A stretch of DNA of 9,419 nt, taken from NCBI GenBank assembly GCA_964567845.1, contig CAZMOG010000074.1:1-9419 (forward strand), in the 5' to 3' direction. This DNA is from RGIG9079 sp964567845 (GTDB lineage Bacteria; Bacteroidota; Bacteroidia; Bacteroidales; Marinifilaceae). Positions 1 through 6,648 of the stretch are shown in pieces. Position numbers and translations under genes: made by a program. The notes beneath the pieces were generated by a model. That model did no database searches, was not told the DNA's origin, and saw only the letters and a list, made by a program, of their open reading frames with translations. Numbering within the stretch: position 1 is the stretch's first letter; every line of letters starts with the position of its first letter.

Positions 1-103
1 AAAAGTTGCGATGCCGGGTAAAAAGAAGAAAGAGATTGTTCTTACCGAGCGAATTATGGTGCGCAATGAAATAAAACAAATTAAGGATATTATTAAATTT
101 TAA
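1..103 (+). CDS. rimP: RimP ribosome maturation factor, C-terminal fragment (5' end outside window)
   Basis: Only the last 33 codons are present; the frame starts at base 2 and ends at TAA 101-103. The visible tail is lysine-rich (a GKKKKE run) and then continues to the end as a basic, isoleucine-rich strand ending in KDIIKF. This fits the C-terminal SH3-like domain of RimP, which assists 30S subunit maturation. The assignment leans mainly on position: rimP directly precedes nusA and infB in very many bacteria, and here the gap to nusA is only 14 bases. The fragment is too short for an independent family call, so a different small upstream gene cannot be strictly excluded. It is presumably co-transcribed with nusA from a promoter outside the window. 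Confidence 0.72.
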   Translation, partial: KVAMPGKKKKEIVLTERIMVRNEIKQIKDIIKF

Positions 104-117
104 AATATTGACTAGCA

Positions 118-1389
118 ATGGAAAAGAAGGGCGAGAGCATTAGTCTTATAGACTCGTTTGCAGAGTTTAAAGACGTGAAGAACATCGATCGTGTGACATT
201 GATGCGTGTTTTGGAGGATGTTTTTAGAAACATGCTACAGAAGCGCTATGGAACAGATGAGAATTTTGACATTATCATCAATACCGATAAGGGTGATTTG
301 GAGATATGGAGAAATAGAGTGATAGTTGCAGATGGAGAGGTTGAGGATGAGAATGCGCAAATTTCTTTGTCGGATGCTCGTTTGGTCGAGGCAGATTATG
401 AGATTGGCGAGGAGGTTACCGATGAGGTTAAGTTGATTGATTTCGGCCGTCGCTCAGTATTGGCATTGCGTCAGAATCTCTCTTCTCGTATCATGGAGCT
501 TGAGAAGGCCGGTATATATGAGAAGTATAAAGACCGTGTAGGTCAGATAATTGTCGGCGAGGTTTATCAGGTTTGGAAACGAGAGACTTTGGTTCTTGAT
601 GAGGAGGGAAATGAGTTGATTTTGAAGAAGGAGCAACAAATCCCTGCAGATTACTATAAGAAAGGTGATACCATTAAGGCTGTTGTGGCTCGTGTTGAGA
701 TGAAGAATTCAAACCCATATATTGAGTTGTCAAGAACATCTCCGTTGTTCCTTGAGCGTCTTTTTGAGAATGAGGTGCCCGAGATTTTCGATGGTTTGAT
801 AACCGTCAAGAAGGTGGTTCGTATTCCCGGAGAGCGTGCTAAGGTTGCAGTTGAGTCATACGATGACAGAATCGACCCTGTAGGAGCATGTGTGGGAATG
901 AAGGGTTCGCGTATTCACGGTATTGTTCGTGAGTTGAGAAATGAGAATATCGATGTTATCAACTACACAAACAATTTGGAGTTGTATATTACCCGAGCAT
1001 TAAATCCTGCCAAGATTGATACTATCGAGATTGATGAGGAGAATAAGCAGGTTAATGTTTATCTCCAGAAGGACGAGGTTTCATTGGCAATCGGTAAGAG
1101 CGGATATAATATCCAGTTGGCAAGCAAATTGATAGGTTATCAGATTGATGTATACAGAATTACCGATAATGTTACCGAAGAGGAGGATATTCGTCTTGAT
1201 GCGTACGTTAAGTCGGGAGAGATTGATGAGTGGATTGTTGATGAGTTGAACAAGATAGGTTGCGATTATGCGAAGAGTGTTTTGGCTTTGAGCGAGGAGG
1301 AGCTTGAGAGCAGAACCGATTTGGAGGTTGAGACAATCCGCGAGGTTTTGGCAATCTTGAAGAAGGATTTTGACGAGGAATCTAAGTAA
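118..1389 (+). CDS. nusA: Transcription termination/antitermination factor NusA
   Basis: NusA binds RNA polymerase and nascent RNA and modulates pausing, termination and antitermination. Domains in order: an N-terminal RNAP-binding domain (about residues 5-135), an S1 domain (about 141-206), KH1 with the GMKG loop at 260-263, and KH2 with the GKSG loop at 326-329. Residues 355-420 form an acidic, helical, helix-hairpin-helix-like tail. At 423 residues it is shorter than the E. coli protein (495), because the two C-terminal acidic repeats are absent, as in many non-proteobacterial NusA proteins. The ATG at 118 is the natural start; the 14 bases after rimP have no SD sequence. Glutamate is encoded almost only by GAG (50 GAG, 3 GAA by hand count), suggesting strong expression. 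The stop TAA at 1387-1389 overlaps the infB SD sequence, so translation of the two genes may be linked. Confidence 0.97.
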   Translation: MEKKGESISLIDSFAEFKDVKNIDRVTLMRVLEDVFRNMLQKRYGTDENFDIIINTDKGDLEIWRNRVIVADGEVEDENAQISLSDARLVEADYEIGEEVTDEVKLIDFGRRSVLALRQNLSSRIMELEKAGIYEKYKDRVGQIIVGEVYQVWKRETLVLDEEGNELILKKEQQIPADYYKKGDTIKAVVARVEMKNSNPYIELSRTSPLFLERLFENEVPEIFDGLITVKKVVRIPGERAKVAVESYDDRIDPVGACVGMKGSRIHGIVRELRNENIDVINYTNNLELYITRALNPAKIDTIEIDEENKQVNVYLQKDEVSLAIGKSGYNIQLASKLIGYQIDVYRITDNVTEEEDIRLDAYVKSGEIDEWIVDELNKIGCDYAKSVLALSEEELESRTDLEVETIREVLAILKKDFDEESK

Positions 1390-1397
1390 GGAGGTGA
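1388..1397 (+). promoter_or_regulatory. Perfect 10-base Shine-Dalgarno sequence of infB
   Basis: The sequence AAGGAGGTGA is fully complementary to the conserved 16S rRNA 3' tail and lies three bases before the infB ATG (six bases from GGAGG to ATG). It shares AA with the nusA stop codon. The other starts in this window (nusA, the CPBP gene, rlmD, the AlkD-like gene) have no recognisable SD sequence, and the thioesterase and UbiA genes have only weak purine-rich stretches. In Bacteroidota the anti-SD is known to be sequestered on the ribosome and SD use is rare, which makes this site stand out. It fixes the infB start. Confidence 0.9.
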
Positions 1398-1400
1398 ATA

Positions 1401-4139
1401 ATGGCAGAGAGATTAAGTAAAGTTGCAAGGGAATTGAATGTAGGTATAAATACTCTTATAGAGTTCCTGCATAATAAAGGTGAGGATGTATCTTCGAATC
1501 CCAATACTAAATTGACAGATGAGCAGTATGCAATGGTTGCAAAGCAATTCTCGTCAGATAGTGAGGTTATGCGCGAATCAAAGAAATTTGATTTGAAAAA
1601 CTCCCGAAAAGAGAAAAAGGTTGTGGCAATCGAGGAGTCGTCGCAAGAGGTGTTTAAGCCTGTTAAGGAGAATGTTCCTGAGCGAGGCCCGAAGGTTGTA
1701 GGTAAGATTGATTTGAATGCAAAACCTGTAAAGAGTCAACAGGCTCCAAAGGCTGAAGCAAAACCTGAGCCTAAATCAGAACTAAAACCTGAGCCCAAAC
1801 AGCAGGTTGTTATGTCTGAACCTGTTGCAGTACCGGAGGTTAAGGTGGAGCAGAAAAAGGAGCAACCTGACAGTTCTAAGAATCAGGTTAAAGTTATTGG
1901 AACTATTGATTTGGATGCTTTGAATCAAAGAACCAGACCTCCAAAGAAGAGCAAGCAGGAGAAGGAGAAGGCTCGTCGCGAGCAGATGAAGGCTCGTCAG
2001 GCAGCAGCGGCTCCAAAATCGGCACATGGAGGCTCAGAGCAGAATAATCAACCGTCCGAGAAGAAAAAGAAGAAGGTGATACATGGCGAGAAGGTAAATG
2101 TTGATGCTGTAGTGTCATCGAAAGAGGGTGTTAAGGATAAGCACAAAGGAAATAAAGAGAATAACTTCAACAGAAACGAGGATGGTAAGCGTAAACTCGG
2201 TAAGTTAAAGAAGAAAAAGAACGAGAAGATCGAGTTTACAGGCGAGGATATTGATCGTCAGATTAAGGATACTTTCTCAATGTTGGGAAGCCGTGGAAAG
2301 TCGCAGGCATCTAAACACAGAAGAGATAAACGCGATGCTTTCCGTCAGCAACTTCAAGAGGAGTTGGAAATCCAGGCGGTAGAGGATAAGACATTGAAAC
2401 TTACCGAGTTCGTTACTGTTTCAGAGTTGGCAACAATGATGAATATCGGAGTGAATGAAATTATCTCAGCATGTATGTCGCTTGGTTTGTTTGTGTCAAT
2501 CAACCAGCGTTTGGATGCAGATACAATCAATGTTGTTGCCGAGGAGTTTGGTTTCAGTGTTGAGTTTGTAAGTGCAAGTATTCAGGAGGCTATCGAAGAG
2601 GAGGAGGATAGTGAGGAGAATATGATACCACGTCCACCGATTGTAACAGTAATGGGACACGTTGACCACGGAAAGACCTCGCTTCTTGATCATATCCGTA
2701 AAGCTAATGTTATTGCCGGTGAGGCAGGAGGTATTACCCAGCACATCGGAGCATACGGTGTAACTCTTGAAGATGGTCGTAAGGTAACATTTCTTGATAC
2801 ACCGGGTCACGAGGCCTTTACCGCCATGCGTGCTCGTGGAGCTCAGGTTACCGACATTGCAATTATCATTGTCGCTGCCGATGATAGTGTCATGCCACAA
2901 ACAGTCGAGGCTATTAACCATGCTTCAGCAGCAGGAGTACCTATTGTTTTTGCAATCAATAAGATTGATAAGCCCGGTGCGAATCCCGAAAAGATTCGTG
3001 AGCATCTTGCAAAGATGAACTACCTTGTAGAGGATTGGGGTGGAAAATATCAGTGTCAGGAGATTGCCGCTAAGTCGGGATTGAATGTAGATGAGCTGTT
3101 GGAGAAGGTTCTTCTTGAGGCTGAAATGCTTGAGTTGAAGGCTAACCCAAATAAGAATGCAGTTGGTTCAATTATCGAGTCCTCGCTCGATAAAGGTCGT
3201 GGATATGTTGCAACCGTGTTGGTTCAATCGGGAACTTTGAAGGTTGGCGATGTAATCTTGGCGGGTCAGTACTATGGACACGTTAAGGCCATGTTTAATG
3301 AGCGAGGCCAGAAGATGGAGCAGGCAGGTCCATCAGAGCCGGCATTGATTCTTGGATTGAATGGTGCGCCTCAGGCGGGTGATAAGTTCAATGTGATGGC
3401 TAACGAGCGTGATGCCCGCGATATTGCAAATAAGCGTGAGCAGTTGCAACGTGAGCAGGGATTGCGTACTCAGAAGCACATTACCCTGGAGGAGATCGGA
3501 CGAAGAATTGCTGTGGGTAACTTCCAGGAGTTGAATGTGATTGTCAAGGGAGATGTTGATGGTTCTATCGAGGCTCTTTCTGACTCATTGATTAAGCTTT
3601 CAACCGATGAGATTCAGGTTAACGTTATTCACAAGGCGGTAGGTCAGATTTCCGAAGGCGATGTTATGTTGGCTGCTGCATCGAATGCTATTATTGTTGG
3701 ATTCCAGGTGCGTCCATCAATGAATGCCAAAAAGCTTGCAGAGAAGGAGCAGATCGATATCCGTCTGTATTCGGTAATCTATCAGGCAATCGAGGAGTTG
3801 ACCGCGGCTATGGAGGGAATGTTGTCGCCTGAGATAAAAGAGGAGGATATTGCAACTGTCGAGGTTATGAATACATTCAATATCTCTAAGGTGGGAACAA
3901 TTGCAGGTTGCGTTGTGCGCGATGGTAAGATTGTTCGTGGCTGTAAGGTGAGATTGGTTCGCGATGGAATTGTAATATATACCGGCGATCTTGGTTCATT
4001 GAAGCGCGTTAAGGACGATGTTAAGGAGGTCTCTAAGGGCTTTGAGTGTGGTTTGAGTATCGCAGGTTATAACGATATTAAGATTGGAGACTTTATAGAG
4101 GCCTTCCAGGAGGTTGAGGTTAAAAAGACCCTTTCTTAA
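1401..4139 (+). CDS. infB: Translation initiation factor IF-2
   Basis: IF-2 is the GTPase that brings initiator fMet-tRNA to the 30S subunit and promotes subunit joining. Residues 4-50 form a small IF2_N helical domain. Residues 60-330 are a long Lys/Glu/Pro-rich linker with KPEPK-like repeats (about 118-134) and two similar segments, GKIDLNA (101-107) and GTIDLDA (167-173). A second IF2_N-like module lies at about 334-393. The G domain follows: P-loop GHVDHGKT at 419-426, DTPGH at 466-470, NKID at 520-523 and AAKSG at 556-560. Beta-barrel domain II, domain III and the C-terminal fMet-tRNA-binding domain IV complete the protein. The length (912) is normal for a long-linker IF-2. The start at 1401 is fixed by the perfect SD sequence, 11 bases after the nusA stop. 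Glutamate is mostly GAG, as in nusA. A strong terminator follows; rbfA, truB and rpsO do not follow here. Confidence 0.98.
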   Translation: MAERLSKVARELNVGINTLIEFLHNKGEDVSSNPNTKLTDEQYAMVAKQFSSDSEVMRESKKFDLKNSRKEKKVVAIEESSQEVFKPVKENVPERGPKVVGKIDLNAKPVKSQQAPKAEAKPEPKSELKPEPKQQVVMSEPVAVPEVKVEQKKEQPDSSKNQVKVIGTIDLDALNQRTRPPKKSKQEKEKARREQMKARQAAAAPKSAHGGSEQNNQPSEKKKKKVIHGEKVNVDAVVSSKEGVKDKHKGNKENNFNRNEDGKRKLGKLKKKKNEKIEFTGEDIDRQIKDTFSMLGSRGKSQASKHRRDKRDAFRQQLQEELEIQAVEDKTLKLTEFVTVSELATMMNIGVNEIISACMSLGLFVSINQRLDADTINVVAEEFGFSVEFVSASIQEAIEEEEDSEENMIPRPPIVTVMGHVDHGKTSLLDHIRKANVIAGEAGGITQHIGAYGVTLEDGRKVTFLDTPGHEAFTAMRARGAQVTDIAIIIVAADDSVMPQTVEAINHASAAGVPIVFAINKIDKPGANPEKIREHLAKMNYLVEDWGGKYQCQEIAAKSGLNVDELLEKVLLEAEMLELKANPNKNAVGSIIESSLDKGRGYVATVLVQSGTLKVGDVILAGQYYGHVKAMFNERGQKMEQAGPSEPALILGLNGAPQAGDKFNVMANERDARDIANKREQLQREQGLRTQKHITLEEIGRRIAVGNFQELNVIVKGDVDGSIEALSDSLIKLSTDEIQVNVIHKAVGQISEGDVMLAAASNAIIVGFQVRPSMNAKKLAEKEQIDIRLYSVIYQAIEELTAAMEGMLSPEIKEEDIATVEVMNTFNISKVGTIAGCVVRDGKIVRGCKVRLVRDGIVIYTGDLGSLKRVKDDVKEVSKGFECGLSIAGYNDIKIGDFIEAFQEVEVKKTLS

Positions 4140-4160
4140 GAATTAGGAATGAAGAATAGG
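4140..4160 (+). repeat. Three degenerate 7-base GAAT units
   Basis: Directly after the infB stop codon the sequence reads as three heptamers: GAATTAG, GAATGAA, GAATAGG. Each begins GAAT and the tail is purine-rich. This is a short low-complexity tandem repeat between the stop codon and the terminator stem; no function can be assigned. Confidence 0.4.
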
Positions 4161-4161
4161 T

Positions 4162-4198
4162 AATCAGAGGTGTCGCATGTGCGGCACCTCTGATTTTT
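4162..4198 (+). terminator. Intrinsic terminator of the nusA-infB operon
   Basis: The left arm at 4162-4176 (AATCAGAGGTGTCGC) pairs with the right arm at 4181-4195 (GCGGCACCTCTGATT). This gives a 15-pair stem with a single T-G wobble and a four-base loop ATGT, and the T run continues to 4198. It lies 22 bases after the infB stop. On the minus strand the same stem lies immediately beyond the sirtuin stop codon but is followed by only a short T pair, so it should work best for the plus strand while possibly protecting the sirtuin mRNA end. Confidence 0.92.
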
Positions 4199-4874
4199 AT
4201 AGTAGGGTTAATAACTCTTTTACTCCTTCTCCGGCCCCCTTTTCAATAGCGGTAATGTTATAGCCTTTGCTTAGTGTCGGAATTTTCGGGTCGATCACAT
4301 ATATGGGAATATTGCGTTTTGCATACATAAGCAATCCTGCTGCAGGATAAACAACCATAGATGTTCCAATAATCACTAGAATATCAGCGCTCTTAACCAA
4401 TTCAATTGCTGGTTCAATCATAGGAACAGCCTCATTGAAAAAGACAATGTGTGGACGAAGCAGGGTTCCATCGGGACCTTTGGTTCCATAATTCAATTCA
4501 GAACTTTCCAAATCATAAATGTGGTCACTATGAACCATGCTTCTGCATTTTGTTAATTCTCCGTGCAGATGTAGAATGTTACTGCTGCCGGCCCTTTCAT
4601 GAAGGTTGTCCACATTCTGGGTTATGATCTGCACATCGTATCTCTTCTCCAATTCAACCAAACCTTTGTGTGCAGCATTGGGCTCTGCCTTTTGTAAATC
4701 TCTTCTGCGTTGATTATAGAACTCAAAAACCAATTTGGGGTTTCTTGCAAGAGCCTCGGCCGTACATACCTCCTCAATACTATAGTTTTCCCATAGCCCG
4801 TCGCTATCGCGGAAAGTTCTGATTCCGCTCTCGGCACTAATACCTGCGCCTGTGAGAATAACAACTCGTTTCAT
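4197..4874 (-). CDS. Sir2-family NAD-dependent protein deacylase (class III-like, lacking the zinc cysteines)
   Basis: A 225-residue stand-alone sirtuin core. It should remove acyl groups from lysines in cytoplasmic proteins, using NAD and giving nicotinamide and O-acyl-ADP-ribose. Visible motifs: NAD-binding GAGISAESGIRTFR at 9-22, TQNVDNLH at 85-92, the catalytic His of HLHGE at 104, and GTSMVVYPAA at 170-179. Tyr53 and Arg56 in FYNQRRR match the YxxR signature of class III sirtuins (SIRT5, E. coli CobB), which favours succinyl or malonyl lysine. The usual four zinc-binding cysteines are absent: only Cys37 and Cys110 exist, and the segment from 105 to 140 is short. The usual FGE loop reads FNE (146-148). 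The gene is convergent with infB and divergent from the thioesterase gene. Its stop codon overlaps the infB terminator T run. The start at 4874 has no SD sequence, but GAGISAES lies at the expected distance from the N-terminus. Confidence 0.95.
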   Translation of the reverse strand: MKRVVILTGAGISAESGIRTFRDSDGLWENYSIEEVCTAEALARNPKLVFEFYNQRRRDLQKAEPNAAHKGLVELEKRYDVQIITQNVDNLHERAGSSNILHLHGELTKCRSMVHSDHIYDLESSELNYGTKGPDGTLLRPHIVFFNEAVPMIEPAIELVKSADILVIIGTSMVVYPAAGLLMYAKRNIPIYVIDPKIPTLSKGYNITAIEKGAGEGVKELLTLL

Positions 4875-4945
4875 GTTTTATTGTTTTATTTGTCGCAAGT
4901 TTGTCATTTTGGGCCAATTTTCCAAGTAGGGTGCCACTTTTTTGT

Positions 4946-4953
4946 TAATTTTG
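4946..4953 (+). promoter_or_regulatory. Bacteroidota-type -7 promoter element for the thioesterase operon
   Basis: The octamer TAATTTTG is an exact match to the TAnnTTTG -7 consensus of the Bacteroidota primary sigma factor. It ends 22 bases before the thioesterase ATG, implying a leader of roughly 15 bases. A well-spaced -33 TTTG element is not obvious; the nearest T-rich run (4918-4922) is slightly too far upstream. A 9-base palindrome TTGGGCCAA at 4909-4917 lies farther upstream and could be an operator, but this is speculation. No clear matching -7 element was found on the minus strand for the divergent sirtuin. Confidence 0.6.
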
Positions 4954-4975
4954 CAGAGAGTAAAAGAAAGATTTT

Positions 4976-5746
4976 ATGCAAGAGATTTATACCGAGAATA
5001 TTAAGATTGAGGAGTTTTATGCAGACTTTCAAGGTAAGCTGCAAATCAAATGGTTAAGCGATATATTGTCGAATATGGCCGGTAAACATTCAGTTCTGGG
5101 TGGCATTAGTGTGAAGGATTTGAATGAAATTGGCCAGACATGGATGTTGCTCCGATTACACGTAATTATAAATCAGTTCCCGGATAAAGGTGATATTGTG
5201 AAATTCAACACCTGGTCTGCGGCCACAGAACGCCTTTTCGCAGTTCGCGATTACCAGGTCCTTGATACAGATGGACATGAAATAGCTTATGGTGATTCAC
5301 GCTGGATGATTGTCGATGTTGAGCGTAGGCGTCCCGTGCGTTTGAATGAAAAGGTAATTGATGGAACTACAACAACGGCCAAGGTAATTGCTCATCGGGA
5401 TATCCCCCCAATTCTAAATGAAAAGAGCGTGCCTGATAATTTATCGGAGTGCAAGGCCTTTTATGCTACATATAGCAATATCGATTTTAATGGTCATGTA
5501 ACCCAATCGTCATACGTGCGCTGGATTACCGATGCCCTTTCGTTTGAGTTCTTGTCAAAACATATCCTTAAAGAGATAGAGGTGGTTTATGAGCATGAGG
5601 TGTTGCCTGATACGCATGTAATGTCAACCTTTGAAAGATTGCCTGAGAAGAGAAACGATGGCTCCTTTGTCATTCTGCATAAATTGATTTCCGAAGATGG
5701 AGGAATGGTACATTGTACAGCCAAAACAATATGGAAAGAGAAATGA
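4976..5746 (+). CDS. Acyl-ACP thioesterase-like protein (FatA/FatB family, double hotdog)
   Basis: A 256-residue protein with the layout of the plant/bacterial acyl-ACP thioesterase family: an N-terminal hotdog half (about 1-135) and a C-terminal half (about 155-256). The family hydrolyses acyl thioesters, usually acyl-ACP, to free acids in the cytoplasm. The C-terminal half carries the DxNxH catalytic motif (Asp170, Asn172, His174), and Glu208 matches the catalytic Glu of plant enzymes. The cysteine that follows that Glu in plant FatB is Val209 here. SRWMIVDVERRRP (108-120) is the typical conserved strand of the first half. No signal peptide or membrane segment is visible. The start at 4976 follows a purine-rich leader without a real SD sequence. 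It is the first gene of a three-gene unit, its TGA overlapping the next ATG. The substrate is unproven; the neighbouring MenA-like enzyme leaves open a naphthoyl-CoA-type thioester. Confidence 0.88.
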   Translation: MQEIYTENIKIEEFYADFQGKLQIKWLSDILSNMAGKHSVLGGISVKDLNEIGQTWMLLRLHVIINQFPDKGDIVKFNTWSAATERLFAVRDYQVLDTDGHEIAYGDSRWMIVDVERRRPVRLNEKVIDGTTTTAKVIAHRDIPPILNEKSVPDNLSECKAFYATYSNIDFNGHVTQSSYVRWITDALSFEFLSKHILKEIEVVYEHEVLPDTHVMSTFERLPEKRNDGSFVILHKLISEDGGMVHCTAKTIWKEK

Positions 5747-6648
5747 GTAAACACACAATTAAAGATTGGATGATTGCGGTAAGACCTTGGTCTTTTCCTG
5801 CATCGGTAATGCCTGTTGCGGTAACGTTAGGGTATTTGGCCTGGAAAGAGGTTCAGATAGATTGGTTGTGCGGAGTTTGGGCATTGATAAATATAGTGCT
5901 TTTTCATGCTGCCGGAAATACATGGAGTGACTATTTCGACTACAAAAGAGGGGTTGATGCCGATGATACTTATGGCGCAAAAACCCTGACAAGCGGAATG
6001 TTTACGCCCAAAGAGGTATTTAATTTGTCAATAGGGTTACTTATTGTGGCCTTGATTATGGGTGTAGTTTTAATGCTGCTTTCAAGTTGGCATCTTTTAT
6101 GGTTTGGTTTGGCCGGAGCGGTATTGACAATCCTATACCCAAAGTTAAAGTACTCGGCACTTGGCGATATTGATATTATTATGACATACGCAGTTTTGCC
6201 GACATTAGGAACCTGTTATGTTGCTACTGGAGTAATTGATTACGGAGTGTTGTTATTGGCAGTACCGTTGGGACTTATAACCGATTCAATTCTGCATGCA
6301 AATAATACTCGCGACATAGAGACCGATAAAAGGGCGAGAATCTCAACATTTGCAATGAAAATAGGAATCAAAAGATCTGTGTATATCTACTGTATGGAGT
6401 TGGTAATCCCATATTTATGGGTTATAGGTTGTGTTGTTTTGGGCTATTTGCCGTGGGAGAGTTTGCTGGTTCTTATGGCAATAAAGCCTGCATACGATAA
6501 TATCAATAAGGCACATTCACGCATTAAAGGAAATTCCGAGGCTTTTGCTATCCTTGATGAGGCCAGTGCCAAATTGCAATTGATGTTCAGTTTGTTGTTG
6601 ATAGTATCGTTTGTTGTTGCTTTAGTGATAACTGCTTTGATGTCATGA
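5743..6648 (+). CDS. UbiA-family prenyltransferase, MenA-like but divergent
   Basis: A 301-residue polytopic membrane protein with about eight or nine hydrophobic helices (for example 22-35, 40-58, 92-114, 117-135, 143-163, 167-185, 212-240, 278-299). UbiA enzymes transfer a polyprenyl chain from its diphosphate to an aromatic or lipid acceptor, using two Asp-rich motifs and Mg2+. Motif I is seen as NTWSDYFDYKRGVD at 59-72, and motif II as NNTRDIETD at 187-195. The NNxRDxxxD form of motif II is typical of MenA (1,4-dihydroxy-2-naphthoate prenyltransferase). However, the usual Asn of NDYxD is Ser62, and the usual GK after motif II is Arg199-Ile200, so I do not assign menA. The ATG at 5743 overlaps the thioesterase stop as ATGA and follows a weak GGAAAGAGA. 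An in-frame ATG at 5731 and a TTG at 5713 would extend it by 4 or 10 residues into the upstream gene. Confidence 0.88.
   Translation: MSKHTIKDWMIAVRPWSFPASVMPVAVTLGYLAWKEVQIDWLCGVWALINIVLFHAAGNTWSDYFDYKRGVDADDTYGAKTLTSGMFTPKEVFNLSIGLLIVALIMGVVLMLLSSWHLLWFGLAGAVLTILYPKLKYSALGDIDIIMTYAVLPTLGTCYVATGVIDYGVLLLAVPLGLITDSILHANNTRDIETDKRARISTFAMKIGIKRSVYIYCMELVIPYLWVIGCVVLGYLPWESLLVLMAIKPAYDNINKAHSRIKGNSEAFAILDEASAKLQLMFSLLLIVSFVVALVITALMS

Noticed and set aside
1081..1428. Minus-strand ORF of 115 codons across the nusA 3' end
   Set aside because: Lies opposite the conserved KH2 and tail coding sequence of nusA; its Leu/Ile-rich protein is what antisense of a Glu/Lys/Asp-rich gene gives, and it has no recognisable motif.
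2496..2921. Minus-strand ORF of 141 codons inside infB
   Set aside because: Opposite the highly conserved IF-2 G domain; no motif and no leader.
4023..4030. Strong SD-like AAGGAGGT within infB
   Set aside because: In-frame Lys-Glu-Val codons with no start codon at usable distance and no ORF behind it.
4622..4864. Alternative-frame minus-strand ORF inside the sirtuin
   Set aside because: Shadow frame of the sirtuin gene, whose own frame has intact NAD-binding motifs.
5713..5742. Longer UbiA start at TTG 5713 or ATG 5731
   Set aside because: The ATG at 5743 forms a neat ATGA overlap matching the next junction and places the conserved RPWSFPAS segment near the N-terminus.
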